Assembly (NCBI GenBank): GCA_023475105.1
Contig: JAMCWJ010000101.1
Coordinates: 1 to 64,000, forward strand
DNA length: 64,000 nt
Direction of reading: 5' to 3'
From: Nitrospirota bacterium
Lineage (GTDB): Bacteria > Nitrospirota > Thermodesulfovibrionia > Thermodesulfovibrionales > UBA9159
Positions 8,361 through 16,777 of the stretch are shown in pieces. Position 1 is the stretch's first letter. Each line of letters starts with the position of its first letter. The position numbers and the translations under genes were made by a program. The notes beneath the pieces are model-generated. The model made no database searches, had not been told where the DNA came from, and saw nothing but the letters and a program-made list of their open reading frames with translations.

Positions 8361-8867
8361 ATGAACCGGAATAAGATATGCCCTGATTGCGAAACCGAGT
8401 ACCTCCCGCATATCGAGAAATGCGCTGATTGCGGGGCGGTCCTCCTGCTGCCCGAGGAGCACAAAAAGGCTCAGGAAGAAAAGAAACGGCTCATGGAGAA
8501 GGCCGTCGAGAACGAGGTCGTGGTCAGGGAGGGTGATCTGAAGTGGCTGAGTGAACTGTACGCAGTCCTCATCGACGCCGGTATCCCCTGCACCGTCCGT
8601 TCCGATGCAGGCTGCAAGAAAGGCTGTTGCAGCGATAAATGCCGTTTGGTCGTATCGCAGGAGGACCTTGAACGTGCTCAGGAGCGGATCGAGGAATACT
8701 TCATGGAAATGCATCCCGAGATCCGCGCTTCACGTGAACTCGTCAGTGAGGGCAAATGCCCGGCCTGCGGTTCCTCCATCGGCGCCGCCGACCGTGAGTG
8801 CCCCGATTGCGGCCTGGTGCTCGTCGTTATCGAGGAAGAGGGAGAGAAAACTGAGCAGGCTGATTGA
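8361..8867 (+). CDS. Zinc-ribbon protein with a DUF2007-like middle domain
   Basis: A 168-residue protein with an N-terminal zinc ribbon (CPDCETEYLPHIEKCADCG), an acidic helix, a middle segment resembling DUF2007 folds (LYAVLIDAGIPCTVRSDAGC), a Cys cluster CKKGCCSDKC, and a C-terminal second ribbon (CPACGSSIGAADRECPDCG). These proteins are thought to bind zinc; their role is not established. The ATG at 8361 starts the ribbon directly. It lies 80 bp after the PCuAC gene on the same strand and may be co-transcribed with it. Confidence 0.75.
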   Translation: MNRNKICPDCETEYLPHIEKCADCGAVLLLPEEHKKAQEEKKRLMEKAVENEVVVREGDLKWLSELYAVLIDAGIPCTVRSDAGCKKGCCSDKCRLVVSQEDLERAQERIEEYFMEMHPEIRASRELVSEGKCPACGSSIGAADRECPDCGLVLVVIEEEGEKTEQAD

Positions 8868-9034
8868 GGACTAAGAAGGGACGCCTTCCTCCCCCCGCCG
8901 CAGAAGAGAAACTCCCGCCCTTATTATCACCCTTTGGCACGGCGGAGCGCTGCTGCGGCACCGTGCGGGCAAAAAGTCCGGAGTGCATGGACGGGCATGA
9001 AAAAAGTAGTTTGTCTCTTTTCTTTCCCAAACCA

Positions 9035-9140
9035 CGGTACCCGGCCGTCTGCGCGCGGCAGGACGGTCATCGCAGCGCTGCACCTCACCTGCTGAGAGGA
9101 AACGACGGGAATTAACCGGCATCATGGATGCAAAGCGGAC
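9035..9140. repeat. Chimeric duplicate copy, left
   Basis: Bases 9059-9140 match 10445-10526 exactly (82 bp). Bases 9035-9067 match 10064-10096 with few differences. Together this is a copy of the Mth938-like locus from which the gene has been removed, joined at the shared CAGGACGGT. Confidence 0.8.
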
Positions 9141-9150
9141 TGAAAGAGAT

Positions 9151-9816
9151 TCAAGACTGAATAGCATCCCCTGAGCGCGCCAGCTTCCGGAGAGCTTCCT
9201 CCGCAATCCTGCCGATGCTTTTGACGCAGGCAGAATCATTTTCGAAGACCCAGGTCTCCCTTTCGTCCCTCAAAAAACTCTCCACTTTGTCCGATGCCTC
9301 TCTTATCCCGAGTTCGCCGATGGCCCAGATAGCCTGACCGGTCATGCAGACGTTCTGCGACCCAAGAAAACCGATGAGCTCCGGTGCAAACTCCCGTGTC
9401 CTCTCCATTTCGACCTGGCAGATCCTGCACATCCCCCATATATAACCCTGGCAGCTGCACTCGTCTTTCCTGAATCCTTTCAGAAAAAGTTCGATCTTTC
9501 TTCTCTGTTCCGGAAGGTTTCTCGCGATCTCGCCCAGGGCCTCCGCGGCCCCCCAGCAGCTCATCGTGTCGTCAAAGGCCCTGAAGATGCGTTCCCACCT
9601 CTGCCTCATGAGGTCAGGGACGCGCCTCGCAATTTCTCCGAGCGCCTTTGCAGCGACAAGCCGCTCTTCCATCTTCTCGCCATACAGGAGCGAAACGATC
9701 GCCCTGAGTTTTCGATGGTCCCTGATCGCGCCTTCGGCGAGCGCTGCCGCACCCTGAGGCCCGGAAAGCAACCCGGCCTCTGCCCCGGTCTGTTCTTTTT
9801 TCCGCTCCCTTTCCAT
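9151..9816 (-). CDS. HEAT-repeat protein with a central Cys cluster
   Basis: A 221-residue all-helical protein with repeated HEAT/PBS-lyase-type units (AAKALGEIARRVPD, GAAEALGEIARNLPE, AIWAIGELGIREAS) and a conserved-looking cluster CSCQGYIWGMCRIC near residues 119-132 that could bind a metal. Similar short HEAT proteins occur in sulfate reducers without a known function. It sits between the two 82-bp repeat copies on the opposite strand to its neighbours. It starts at the ATG at 9816; the frame is closed upstream. Confidence 0.7.
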   Translation of the reverse strand: MERERKKEQTGAEAGLLSGPQGAAALAEGAIRDHRKLRAIVSLLYGEKMEERLVAAKALGEIARRVPDLMRQRWERIFRAFDDTMSCWGAAEALGEIARNLPEQRRKIELFLKGFRKDECSCQGYIWGMCRICQVEMERTREFAPELIGFLGSQNVCMTGQAIWAIGELGIREASDKVESFLRDERETWVFENDSACVKSIGRIAEEALRKLARSGDAIQS

Positions 9817-10139
9817 CGGTCCGCTCTTCCCTCTCTAGTATAATCAAAGGATCTCCCGAATTCGAGACGCCGGAACGGGAGGGATGTTGAAGGTGAGGCT
9901 GTTTCGTACACGGACGTAATCCTTCCACACTCAGGCGCTCCACAGGAGGAGCCCTGTATAATAGACAGGCTCCACATGATCGGCGGGGGAAGCATCGGGA
10001 ACGAAGGCGGTTGGCATGTGTTCCTCTTTTACTTCAATCTGATCGCAATGCTCGGTTCGACCCCGGTACCCGGCAGCTTGCGCGCGGCAGGACGGTGCCC
10101 GAAACAGCGAAGGCGTTCATTTCAGTGGTAGAATGAAAT
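9817..10139. other. Intergenic stretch; holds the second source of the chimeric repeat
   Basis: No gene is supported. Bases 10064-10096 (CGGTACCCGGC, then CGCGCGGCAGGACGGT) are repeated at 9035-9067. The rest is unassigned sequence between divergent genes and should hold the promoters of both. Confidence 0.5.
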
Positions 10140-10481
10140 ATGAGGATCGAACATTATTCTTTCGGAAAGATAGTCATTGACGGCAAGACCTACACCTCCG
10201 ACGTCATCGTCTATCCCGGGCGCGTCGACGCCTCATGGCGGCGAAAGGAAGGCCACTCCCTCCAGGCTGTCGATCTTGCCGATATCATCCGGGCAAAGCC
10301 CGGTCTGCTGATAGTAGGCACCGGGTATTCGGGCGTCATGACCGTACCGGAGGAGACGGTCGGGTTCGTCGGCTCGAAGGGGATAGAGCTCCGGGTCGAA
10401 AGGACCGAAAAGGCCGTTGATATCTATAACAGCACGAAGAAAGACAGGACGGTCATCGCAGCGCTGCACCTCACCTGCTGA
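10140..10481 (+). CDS. Mth938-like domain protein
   Basis: A 113-residue single-domain protein of the Mth938 family (related to NDUFAF3). Conserved features: the opening IEHYSFGKIVIDGKTY, the DVIVYPGRV strand, and the central LLIVGTGYSGVM followed by a helix and ELRVERTEKAV. Bacterial members have no established biochemical role. The last codons (from about 10445) and the downstream 45 bp are duplicated exactly at 9059-9140. Confidence 0.8.
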   Translation: MRIEHYSFGKIVIDGKTYTSDVIVYPGRVDASWRRKEGHSLQAVDLADIIRAKPGLLIVGTGYSGVMTVPEETVGFVGSKGIELRVERTEKAVDIYNSTKKDRTVIAALHLTC

Positions 10482-10526
10482 GAGGAAACGACGGGAATTA
10501 ACCGGCATCATGGATGCAAAGCGGAC
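10445..10526. repeat. 82-bp exact duplicate, right copy
   Basis: Identical to 9059-9140. It spans the final codons and stop of the Mth938-like gene plus downstream sequence, so it appears to be the parent copy. Confidence 0.85.
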
Positions 10527-10548
10527 CGCCAGCTTCCCAGCTCTCTCC

Positions 10549-11607
10549 TTATTTCCCGAAGGGGCAGAGGGGATAGCGGCACTGCCCACATTTCATGCAG
10601 AGCCCGCCGTGTCCGAGCTCCGCAAGCTCTTTTCGTCCTACTTTCTCACCAGCAAGGACCCTCGGTAGCATCAGATCAAAGACAGTGGTCTTCGCATACA
10701 TGCCGCAAGCAGGAATGCCAAGGATTGGGATCGCGCCGAGATAGGCAACCAGAAACATTGCTCCCGGAAGAACTGCCGAACCGTAAGTGATATCCTCCAC
10801 TCCAAGATTCCGTATTGCAAAGCGCGTCACATCGTCCGGGTCAACAGACATGCCGCCCGTGGTGATGAGCAGGTCAGCTCCGGCATTTATAAGCTCTCTC
10901 AGCCTTGCCTCGATGAATGATTCATCATCAGGCGCGTAGTATGTGCCGACGATTTCGCCGCCGAATGCCTCTATCTTGCTCTTAATAATCGGAGCGAAGG
11001 CATCCTTTATCCTCCCATAATAGACCTCATTTCCCGTGATGACGACACCGGCCTTCGGCTTCCTGATCGCTTTGACCTGAATGATTTTCCCGGCCTGCTC
11101 ACCGATCTTCATCGCTGCCTGCACAACAGCTTTTTTGACAATCAATGGGATTGCTCTTGTACCTGCAACCGTCTGACCTTTTTTCACAATCGCGTTACTG
11201 TGGACCGTAGCGCACATGACATCACCAAGCATATTGAAGGCAAGGAGCGAGTCTTTATTAATCTTTAAAAGCCCGTCCGCTTCGGCAATGATGTTTATCT
11301 TCCCCTCTTTAGGCTCGCCATTTATCTTCACTCCCTCACCTATGAGCGCATGTGCAAGGGCGTATGCAGCATCGTCTTCGTGCATCTCTTCGTCCGCGAT
11401 ATTCAGTACAAAGAGATTTTCCTTGCCAAGTCTTTGAAGATGGCAGACATCTTCCTGCCTGATAATATGTCCTTTCTTGAAGGCGCGTCCTTTGAACTCT
11501 CCCGGACGTATTTCTGTTATGTCATGGGCGAGGACAGTGCCTACGGCTTCGGCAACAGCCAGCTTCTTCGTTCCGGGAGTATGACTCTCATGCGATGAAT
11601 CACACAT
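10549..11607 (-). CDS. MoeA/MoaB-like molybdopterin-binding protein with Cys-rich tail
   Basis: A 352-residue protein with a MoeA-like N-terminal part (AVGTVLAHDITEIRPGEFKG), a MogA/MoaB-type molybdopterin-binding domain (about residues 190-310; VVITGNEVYYGR, LLITTGGMSVDPDD, GIPACGMYAKTTVFDLMLPR) and a C-terminal CMKCGQCRYPLCPFGK with four cysteines. Family members bind molybdopterin and insert or handle metal. The TTGGMSVDPDD segment matches the substrate loop. It is the last gene of the molybdoenzyme operon, 12 bp after the ModE-type gene, so a job in supplying or monitoring the cofactor of that enzyme is likely. The Cys tail could hold an Fe-S cluster or zinc. Confidence 0.82.
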   Translation of the reverse strand: MCDSSHESHTPGTKKLAVAEAVGTVLAHDITEIRPGEFKGRAFKKGHIIRQEDVCHLQRLGKENLFVLNIADEEMHEDDAAYALAHALIGEGVKINGEPKEGKINIIAEADGLLKINKDSLLAFNMLGDVMCATVHSNAIVKKGQTVAGTRAIPLIVKKAVVQAAMKIGEQAGKIIQVKAIRKPKAGVVITGNEVYYGRIKDAFAPIIKSKIEAFGGEIVGTYYAPDDESFIEARLRELINAGADLLITTGGMSVDPDDVTRFAIRNLGVEDITYGSAVLPGAMFLVAYLGAIPILGIPACGMYAKTTVFDLMLPRVLAGEKVGRKELAELGHGGLCMKCGQCRYPLCPFGK

Positions 11608-11619
11608 AAAGACCCTCCT

Positions 11620-11961
11620 CTATAATCCGTTATCTTTGAATATTTTTCTGAACCTCTCGTCAACAATCTCTCTAATACCCAGCTCAAGTTCCTCATACTT
11701 TTTGAGGAATTCCTTCGCCTCATCGGTAAGCGTGGCGCCCCCGCCGTTTTTCCCGCCGGTCTGTCGCTCGATAAGCTTAAAGCCAAGCCTTTCTTCCATC
11801 GCCTTTATATAGCCCCAGGCCTTTCTGTAGGAGATATTGATCTCTTTTGCAGCCTGGTTTATCGAGCCGTATTTGTCTATGGCCTCAAGCAGAAACCTTC
11901 TGCCTCGTCCGAAGACCGGTTTTCCTCCAAACTCGATCCAGAGTTTTGATTTAATCTCCAT
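11620..11961 (-). CDS. ModE N-terminal-type winged-helix regulator
   Basis: A 113-residue stand-alone DNA-binding domain of the ModE/LysR-type winged-helix class. The helix-turn-helix is GSINQAAKEINISYRKAWGYIKAMEE (about residues 32-57 in parts), followed by a Gly-rich wing (GGKNGGGATLTDEAKEFL). Full ModE carries molybdate-binding MOP domains; these are absent here, so it cannot sense molybdate by that route. It lies between FmdE-like and MoeA-like genes in the molybdoenzyme operon and may link operon expression to cofactor supply. Confidence 0.82.
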   Translation of the reverse strand: MEIKSKLWIEFGGKPVFGRGRRFLLEAIDKYGSINQAAKEINISYRKAWGYIKAMEERLGFKLIERQTGGKNGGGATLTDEAKEFLKKYEELELGIREIVDERFRKIFKDNGL

Positions 11962-12003
11962 TATTGCCTTTCATCCGTTATGGGATATTTGCATAGCGCC
12001 GGC

Positions 12004-12627
12004 TCAGAAAATAGCCTCCCCGACAGGCTCATAATATCCGGCAGCGGCACAGGGCCTGCAAAAAACATTTCCGTCCCTATGAACCTCCCGCATGTCCTGT
12101 ACGAATTCTCCGCAGCGCATGCAAGGGACCCGCTTGAGCGGTCTTCCGGGCATGTCTTCAGGATTTATCTTCACACGGACTTCCATGACGTCAAAAAGCT
12201 CATTGTCAGCCATGACCTTGTATGCCTCAAGCTGGGCCTCATACTTATTTTCGATTTCCGGGAAATATTCCTTTGCCTTCTGACGGGGCTCCTCTTTTGC
12301 GACAACCCTTATAGCCCTTCCTGTTTTCAGATTCACAAACGTCGCAGCCATCTTCCCGTAGTCCATGAATTTCATGGTCCTGTGTCCGAGGCTGCAGCCG
12401 GTGACAGACTGCACGGCATCCGTCGCGCACCGGTCCATCTCGACAAAAACGATGATGCTCTTTCTGTCTTTTCCCTTTGGGTTTGATATCCCTATCTCTC
12501 TTAGCCCGAGCATGGACATCTTCACCCCAAGTACCTGGCCGGGGCAGAGATGTCCGTGGATTTTTATCGACTCCTCCAAGAGGATGATAAAATCAGTTTT
12601 ACGGGCTTTTGCAGAAATAGTCTCCAT
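12004..12627 (-). CDS. FmdE family protein with C-terminal zinc finger
   Basis: A 207-residue FmdE-type protein, named after formylmethanofuran dehydrogenase subunit E but widespread in bacteria without that enzyme. It shows the hallmark HGHLCPGQVLG near the N-terminus, a GCSLGHRTMKF segment, and a C-terminal zinc finger CMRCGEFVQDM and CRPCAAAGY. The ATG at 12627 follows GGGAG; a TTG at 12645 overlaps the end of the TorD gene. It is co-transcribed with the molybdoenzyme and its chaperone, which suggests a role in molybdenum or cofactor handling; this is inference. A second FmdE gene is at 41437-42057. Confidence 0.82.
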   Translation of the reverse strand: METISAKARKTDFIILLEESIKIHGHLCPGQVLGVKMSMLGLREIGISNPKGKDRKSIIVFVEMDRCATDAVQSVTGCSLGHRTMKFMDYGKMAATFVNLKTGRAIRVVAKEEPRQKAKEYFPEIENKYEAQLEAYKVMADNELFDVMEVRVKINPEDMPGRPLKRVPCMRCGEFVQDMREVHRDGNVFCRPCAAAGYYEPVGEAIF

Positions 12628-12631
12628 ATCA

Positions 12632-13228
12632 TTATCTCCCGACAAAGTCTATTACCTTTCTTGTAGCCCTTGCCAGCTCTTTGTAGAACAAAGTCTCCGC
12701 AGCCTCTTCCATGTCTCGCGTAAATTCCGGCGTCCATTTCAAGAGATGCTCGTCCAGGAGCTTTTCTGTAAGCCTCATATATTCATTTTTCCCGTCCGCT
12801 TCCGAGCGGGTTCTCTGCAGCAAGAGGGCGAGAAAGTTCAGCTCCGCTCCTATATGGTCCGGCATTACCTCGGCGGAATTTATCGTGAGCCCTGCTTCCT
12901 CGTATATTTTCCGGACCTGGCCCGCGGCGTCCTGCATCATGAGTCTCTTGGGAGAGGTATAGACGGACTCCCACGGCGGGCAGGGCAGTTTGTACGGCCC
13001 GATAAAAAGACGGGTATGCTCCGATAGAAGATTTTCCAGCTCATCTTCCGAATTCGCGTCTATCCCGCTGACCGCCTTTTTCAGCCCGGCAAGGAAAATC
13101 GACGTGTCTTCTGCAAGCGCCCTCTTCCAGATCTCAAGTGCCTTCCGGGAAGGCTTGCAGAGATACATGCTTCCGAGTAAACCGATCGCCTCTCCCGGCA
13201 TCGCGATTTCAACTGTCGTCATAGCCAA
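12632..13228 (-). CDS. TorD/DmsD family molybdoenzyme chaperone
   Basis: A 198-residue all-helical protein of the TorD family: GLLGSMYLCKPSRKALEIWK at the N-terminus, the central signature LFIGPYKLPCPPWESVYTSPK, and the conserved D-HIGAELNFLALLLQR helix. Such chaperones bind the Tat signal of a specific molybdoenzyme and hold the apoprotein until the cofactor is inserted. The obvious client is the Tat-signal-bearing catalytic subunit two genes upstream. It starts 43 bp after the ferredoxin subunit gene and overlaps the FmdE start region. Confidence 0.88.
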   Translation of the reverse strand: MAMTTVEIAMPGEAIGLLGSMYLCKPSRKALEIWKRALAEDTSIFLAGLKKAVSGIDANSEDELENLLSEHTRLFIGPYKLPCPPWESVYTSPKRLMMQDAAGQVRKIYEEAGLTINSAEVMPDHIGAELNFLALLLQRTRSEADGKNEYMRLTEKLLDEHLLKWTPEFTRDMEEAAETLFYKELARATRKVIDFVGR

Positions 13229-13271
13229 ACTTCAGGAGGGGCGGGCTCGCCCGCCCCTCCTGCCTCCCTAC

Positions 13272-13850
13272 TTACTTATTCTCGACGAATCTCGCCGACG
13301 GGATAGTCAACTTGGGGTCCGCGAAATTCGGCAACCGGTCGACGAGCTCTCCTTTGAACACAGGGTCGGGAAACGCCTTGCCTGCCTCCACGTCCGAAAG
13401 TTTTCCGTTTGAAAGAGCGTAGCCCATGCAGGTCCTTACGCACGCGGGCGGGAGCCCTGCTTTCAACCGGTGAATGCAGAAAGTACATTTGTCCATCTTC
13501 TTCTTTTTCTCGTCGAAGGTCGGCGCTCCGTACGGGCACGCGGCCGCGCATCGCTTGCAGCCTATGCACTTGTCCTGGTTGATCAGGACCGCGCCGAACT
13601 CCGGCTCTTTTGTTATCGCCTGCGAAGGACAGGCCTTCATGCAGGCCGGCTCTTCGCAGTGATTGCAAGCAGAGGAGATATACCGCACCTTCATGTTCGG
13701 ATATTTCCCCTCTTCCTTGATGATAACTCTCCTTCGTCTTACGCCGACGGAGAGGTCGAACTCCTGTTTGCAGCCCGCCTCGCACGCCCTGCAGGCAATG
13801 CAATTCTTCTCATTGAAAAGCCACGCCATCTGCTTTGGATTTTTCGCCAT
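13272..13850 (-). CDS. Ferredoxin-type (4x[4Fe-4S]) electron transfer subunit
   Basis: A 192-residue DmsB/PsrB/PhsB-type subunit with four Cys clusters: CIACRACEAGC, CNHCEEPACMKAC, CIGCKRCAAAC and CTFCIHRLKAGLPPAC with a following Cys, enough for four [4Fe-4S] centres. It has no signal peptide, so export would be by riding with the Tat-exported catalytic subunit encoded 13 bp upstream. No PsrC/NrfD-type membrane anchor follows, so electrons probably pass to or from the triheme cytochrome of the same operon. Confidence 0.92.
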   Translation of the reverse strand: MAKNPKQMAWLFNEKNCIACRACEAGCKQEFDLSVGVRRRRVIIKEEGKYPNMKVRYISSACNHCEEPACMKACPSQAITKEPEFGAVLINQDKCIGCKRCAAACPYGAPTFDEKKKKMDKCTFCIHRLKAGLPPACVRTCMGYALSNGKLSDVEAGKAFPDPVFKGELVDRLPNFADPKLTIPSARFVENK

Positions 13851-13863
13851 GGTTATCGCCTCC

Positions 13864-16200
13864 CTATGCCTTCACGACTTTTACGCCGATTTCTTTATGG
13901 ACCGCCATGCCCGAGGTCTTCTCCGCCACTCCCGCGAGAAATTGGCCATCACCGGTCCCTGCCGGAGACCAGGTGTTGATCTTGTTCAACGCGCCTCTCG
14001 CTATCTTCCCGAAGCCCCAATGGCCGTACCCGTGCTGAAGCGCGACGACCTCGGGATGGATCCGCTCGGTTGCCTGCACCGTGGCCTTTGCCTTGCCATA
14101 GGGGGACTCGATCCATATGGCGTCCCCGTCCTGCAAACCGAGCCGCGCTACGGTGGCGGAATTCATCATGAGCGGGTTGTCCGGCTTCATTTCCATAAGA
14201 TAATCGTTGTTGAACGTCCGGGAATGCGTATGCTCGGCCTGCTTGAAGTTGACCAGATAGAGCGGGAAATCGGAGGTCGGCTTGAAGGTCGGCTCGGCAT
14301 ATTCCGGCAGAGAATTCAACCCCTTTTTCTCCATCTGCTCGGAAGAGAACTCGATCTTCTTAGACGGCGTAGCAAAACCTGATGTCTTGTACTTCTCGTA
14401 ATGGGTTTCTCCGCCGATGAACACCGCGCCCGGGAGCGCCAGCATTTCGTCCAGCGTCTTCCCGATTGGACCGTTTTTGAGCTGGTCGGACATATAGTCC
14501 TGATACGTGGCAGGCAGGGTCTTGCCGTCCTTGTCTTTCAAGCCCATCTTTTTTGCAAGGGCGAGGATAAACTCCTGCTCCGTCATGCCGTTGATCACGG
14601 ACTTGACGGCAGGCTGGCGTATGGCCGTAGCCGGGAAGGTTACCCAGTTGGCGTTTATCTCCCACCGCTCAAGATAATGGCTGCCCGGAATCACGATATC
14701 CGCAAGCTCCGCGGTCTCGCTCATCATCGTGTCAAAGACGACTATGTACTCAAGCTTTTTCAGGGCCTCGATGTTCTTCTTCGTATTGGGAACGGACATA
14801 ACGAAGTTCTGGAACATGAATACACCCGCTTTGAGCTGATAAGGCTGGCCCGAGATCATTGCGTCACGGGTCTCCACGTATATCCCCGATCCGTGTCCAA
14901 AAGGATATTTTGTTCCCAGTCCGTCGATCCTCGCGGCCTTCGGCTTGTCCACGTTGAAGGCCCGTCGTTTACCGCCTTTTGCCTGCCTGCTCATCATCGT
15001 GCCCGGTTTGTCATACTGCCCCAGGAGAGCGGGAAGCATCGCAATCGCCCTTCCACCGTCCGTGGCATTCGTGTGATGCCCCGGTCCGCTCCACACATCG
15101 ACGATTGCGGGTTTTGCCGATGCAAGCTCCTTTGCGATCCTCCGTATGGTTTCCGCGGGGACGGAAGTTATTTTCTCCGCCCATTCCGGGGTCTTATCGG
15201 CGACAAAGGCAGCGTATTTTTCGAAGCCCACGGTGTAATTGTTTATGAACTCCTGATCGTACCATTTGTTCGCCACGATCTCATGCCCAAGCGCGAGGGC
15301 AAGAGCGCCGTCGGTTCCCGGCCTGACGGGTATCCATTCGTCGGCCTTCGCGGCGGTTTGACTCAAAATGGGATCGACGACCACCATCTTCGCGCCCCGC
15401 GCCCTGCCGAGGTTCCAGATGCCCGGCAGGTGGGCCCACTTCGTGGCGCCCATCGGGTTCCCCCCGAACACAAGGGCGTATTTCGTGTTCGCGAAATCAG
15501 GCAGCGGCCTGTCATCTCCCATAACCAGTTTAAACGAAGCTTTTCTTGCAACATCGCAGAGATTCGAATGCATGGAATAGTTTGGAGAGCCGTAGAGAAG
15601 ATTGAAATCACCCTGCATATCGGTGAATGAGGAGTCTTCCGTGGCCCAGAAAAGCGCCTCAGGGCCGTATTTCTCCCGGATGCTCAAAAGATTTCTTGAG
15701 ACTTCGTCGAGGGCCTCGTCCCATGAGATGGCCTTCCACTTCCCCGAGCCCCGCGGCCCGATGCGCTTCATAGGTTTTTTTAACCTGTCGGGATCGTAGA
15801 GCGCCCTTGCGCCGGAATTCCCTTTCGGGCACATCCTTCCGCCGAGCGTCTTGAACTTTTCATAATCCGCCGAGATATTCATGACCCCTATCGGGTTGTA
15901 CTCGTTCGGCTCGATCTTCACGACCCTGCCGTCCACCACGTGGACCTTTATGCCGGAGGTCCCGCCGCACATCTGACAGGTCGTGTGAATCCATTTCCCT
16001 TTCCCCGACATCTTCTCCTGCGCGCTGGCCTCCCGGAACAGGCCGAACTTATCGTCCCAGAGCAGGCCGCTCGCGACAGCCGCCCCGGCAAGGGCCGAGG
16101 TCCACTTCAGGAACGATCGTCTCGTAAATTCCTTTCCCGTGACCTGCTCGAACAACCTCTTTTCTTCTTCCGTAATATTCCGTTTCTCGCTCATCGACAT
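13864..16200 (-). CDS. Tat-exported DMSO reductase-family molybdopterin oxidoreductase, catalytic subunit
   Basis: A 778-residue catalytic subunit of the PhsA/PsrA/TtrA branch of the DMSO reductase family (the AEHTHSRTFNNDYLMEM segment and overall length fit). It has a twin-arginine signal TRRSFLKWTSALAGAAVASG at about residues 26-45, so it acts in the periplasm. The probable molybdenum ligand is Cys215 in HSNLCDVAR. The N-terminal cluster motif is unusual: Cys75 and Cys78, Ser82 where a third Cys is expected, then Cys124 in GGRMCPKGN. The substrate could be a sulfur oxyanion, polysulfide, arsenic or selenium oxyanion; sequence reading alone cannot decide. It is the second gene of a seven-gene operon. 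Confidence 0.92.
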   Translation of the reverse strand: MSMSEKRNITEEEKRLFEQVTGKEFTRRSFLKWTSALAGAAVASGLLWDDKFGLFREASAQEKMSGKGKWIHTTCQMCGGTSGIKVHVVDGRVVKIEPNEYNPIGVMNISADYEKFKTLGGRMCPKGNSGARALYDPDRLKKPMKRIGPRGSGKWKAISWDEALDEVSRNLLSIREKYGPEALFWATEDSSFTDMQGDFNLLYGSPNYSMHSNLCDVARKASFKLVMGDDRPLPDFANTKYALVFGGNPMGATKWAHLPGIWNLGRARGAKMVVVDPILSQTAAKADEWIPVRPGTDGALALALGHEIVANKWYDQEFINNYTVGFEKYAAFVADKTPEWAEKITSVPAETIRRIAKELASAKPAIVDVWSGPGHHTNATDGGRAIAMLPALLGQYDKPGTMMSRQAKGGKRRAFNVDKPKAARIDGLGTKYPFGHGSGIYVETRDAMISGQPYQLKAGVFMFQNFVMSVPNTKKNIEALKKLEYIVVFDTMMSETAELADIVIPGSHYLERWEINANWVTFPATAIRQPAVKSVINGMTEQEFILALAKKMGLKDKDGKTLPATYQDYMSDQLKNGPIGKTLDEMLALPGAVFIGGETHYEKYKTSGFATPSKKIEFSSEQMEKKGLNSLPEYAEPTFKPTSDFPLYLVNFKQAEHTHSRTFNNDYLMEMKPDNPLMMNSATVARLGLQDGDAIWIESPYGKAKATVQATERIHPEVVALQHGYGHWGFGKIARGALNKINTWSPAGTGDGQFLAGVAEKTSGMAVHKEIGVKVVKA

Positions 16201-16206
16201 CCTCCT

Positions 16207-16560
16207 TTATTGCGCATACAATACTTTTGCGCCTTTCATGCCGCCGCTGTGGCACCCGGCGCAGATCTGCGGATCGACCTGTTTCCGCAGGGCGGCCGCC
16301 GAACCGTTCCTTACGTCAATGGACTGGTGACAATCGGCGCAATTCTTTGGCGTGTCCAGTTTCGATTCCAGATGGACCCGGTGATACGTCTTGAACTTCT
16401 TGTTGAGCGTAACGTCTTTTATGATCTTGCCATGGCACGCCAGGCATTCCTTGTTGCTCATCTTTCCGGCATTCTTGTGCAGCTCGACAAGGTTCTTCTC
16501 CGCCGCCGTAACCGTGGAGGCGAATAGCAAAGCCAGACAACAGACAAACATCTTCTTCAT
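16207..16560 (-). CDS. Periplasmic triheme cytochrome c
   Basis: A 117-residue secreted protein with a signal peptide (LALLFASTVTAA) and three heme c sites: CLACH, CADCH and CAGCH, with extra His residues available as distal ligands. The ATG at 16560 follows GGAGGAGC; the longer open frame lacks a ribosome site. It is the first gene of the molybdoenzyme operon, 6 bp before the catalytic subunit, and is the likely redox partner of the enzyme since no membrane anchor subunit is encoded. Confidence 0.9.
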   Translation of the reverse strand: MKKMFVCCLALLFASTVTAAEKNLVELHKNAGKMSNKECLACHGKIIKDVTLNKKFKTYHRVHLESKLDTPKNCADCHQSIDVRNGSAAALRKQVDPQICAGCHSGGMKGAKVLYAQ

Positions 16561-16689
16561 ATTGCTCCTCCTTCCATGATTTCTCAAAGGCCATGTTATT
16601 ACATCTTTTTTGATTTTATAAGCTCTAAAATTTCATCAACTCTGGGCGAAATGCAATACTTGACAAAATGCAATTCAAGCCAGAGGTAA

Positions 16690-16705
16690 TACAATTTTCT
16701 TGCCA
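16690..16705 (-). promoter_or_regulatory. Candidate sigma-54 promoter of the molybdoenzyme operon
   Basis: Read on the minus strand: TGGCAAG, four A's, TTGTA. The -24/-12 spacing is exact. It differs from the TGGCACG-N4-TTGCA consensus by A for C in the first box and T for C in the second. It lies about 130 bp before the cytochrome start codon and faces it. The divergence at the -12 C lowers confidence. Confidence 0.45.
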
Positions 16706-16777
16706 GATACAACCCGCTGAATTTTAAATGTTTTTTAGAATAAAGGATTACGAAAATGTAACGTTTATCTTAATACA

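Noticed and set aside
14401-15630. 409-codon plus-strand ORF opposite the molybdoenzyme gene
   Set aside because: Antisense to a gene with Tat signal and full catalytic domains; no start signal or domain of its own.
16668-16682. CTGGC...TTGCA on the minus strand as a sigma-54 promoter
   Set aside because: The GG-to-GC spacing is two bases too short; sigma-54 promoters tolerate almost no spacing change. The site at 16690-16705 has the right spacing.
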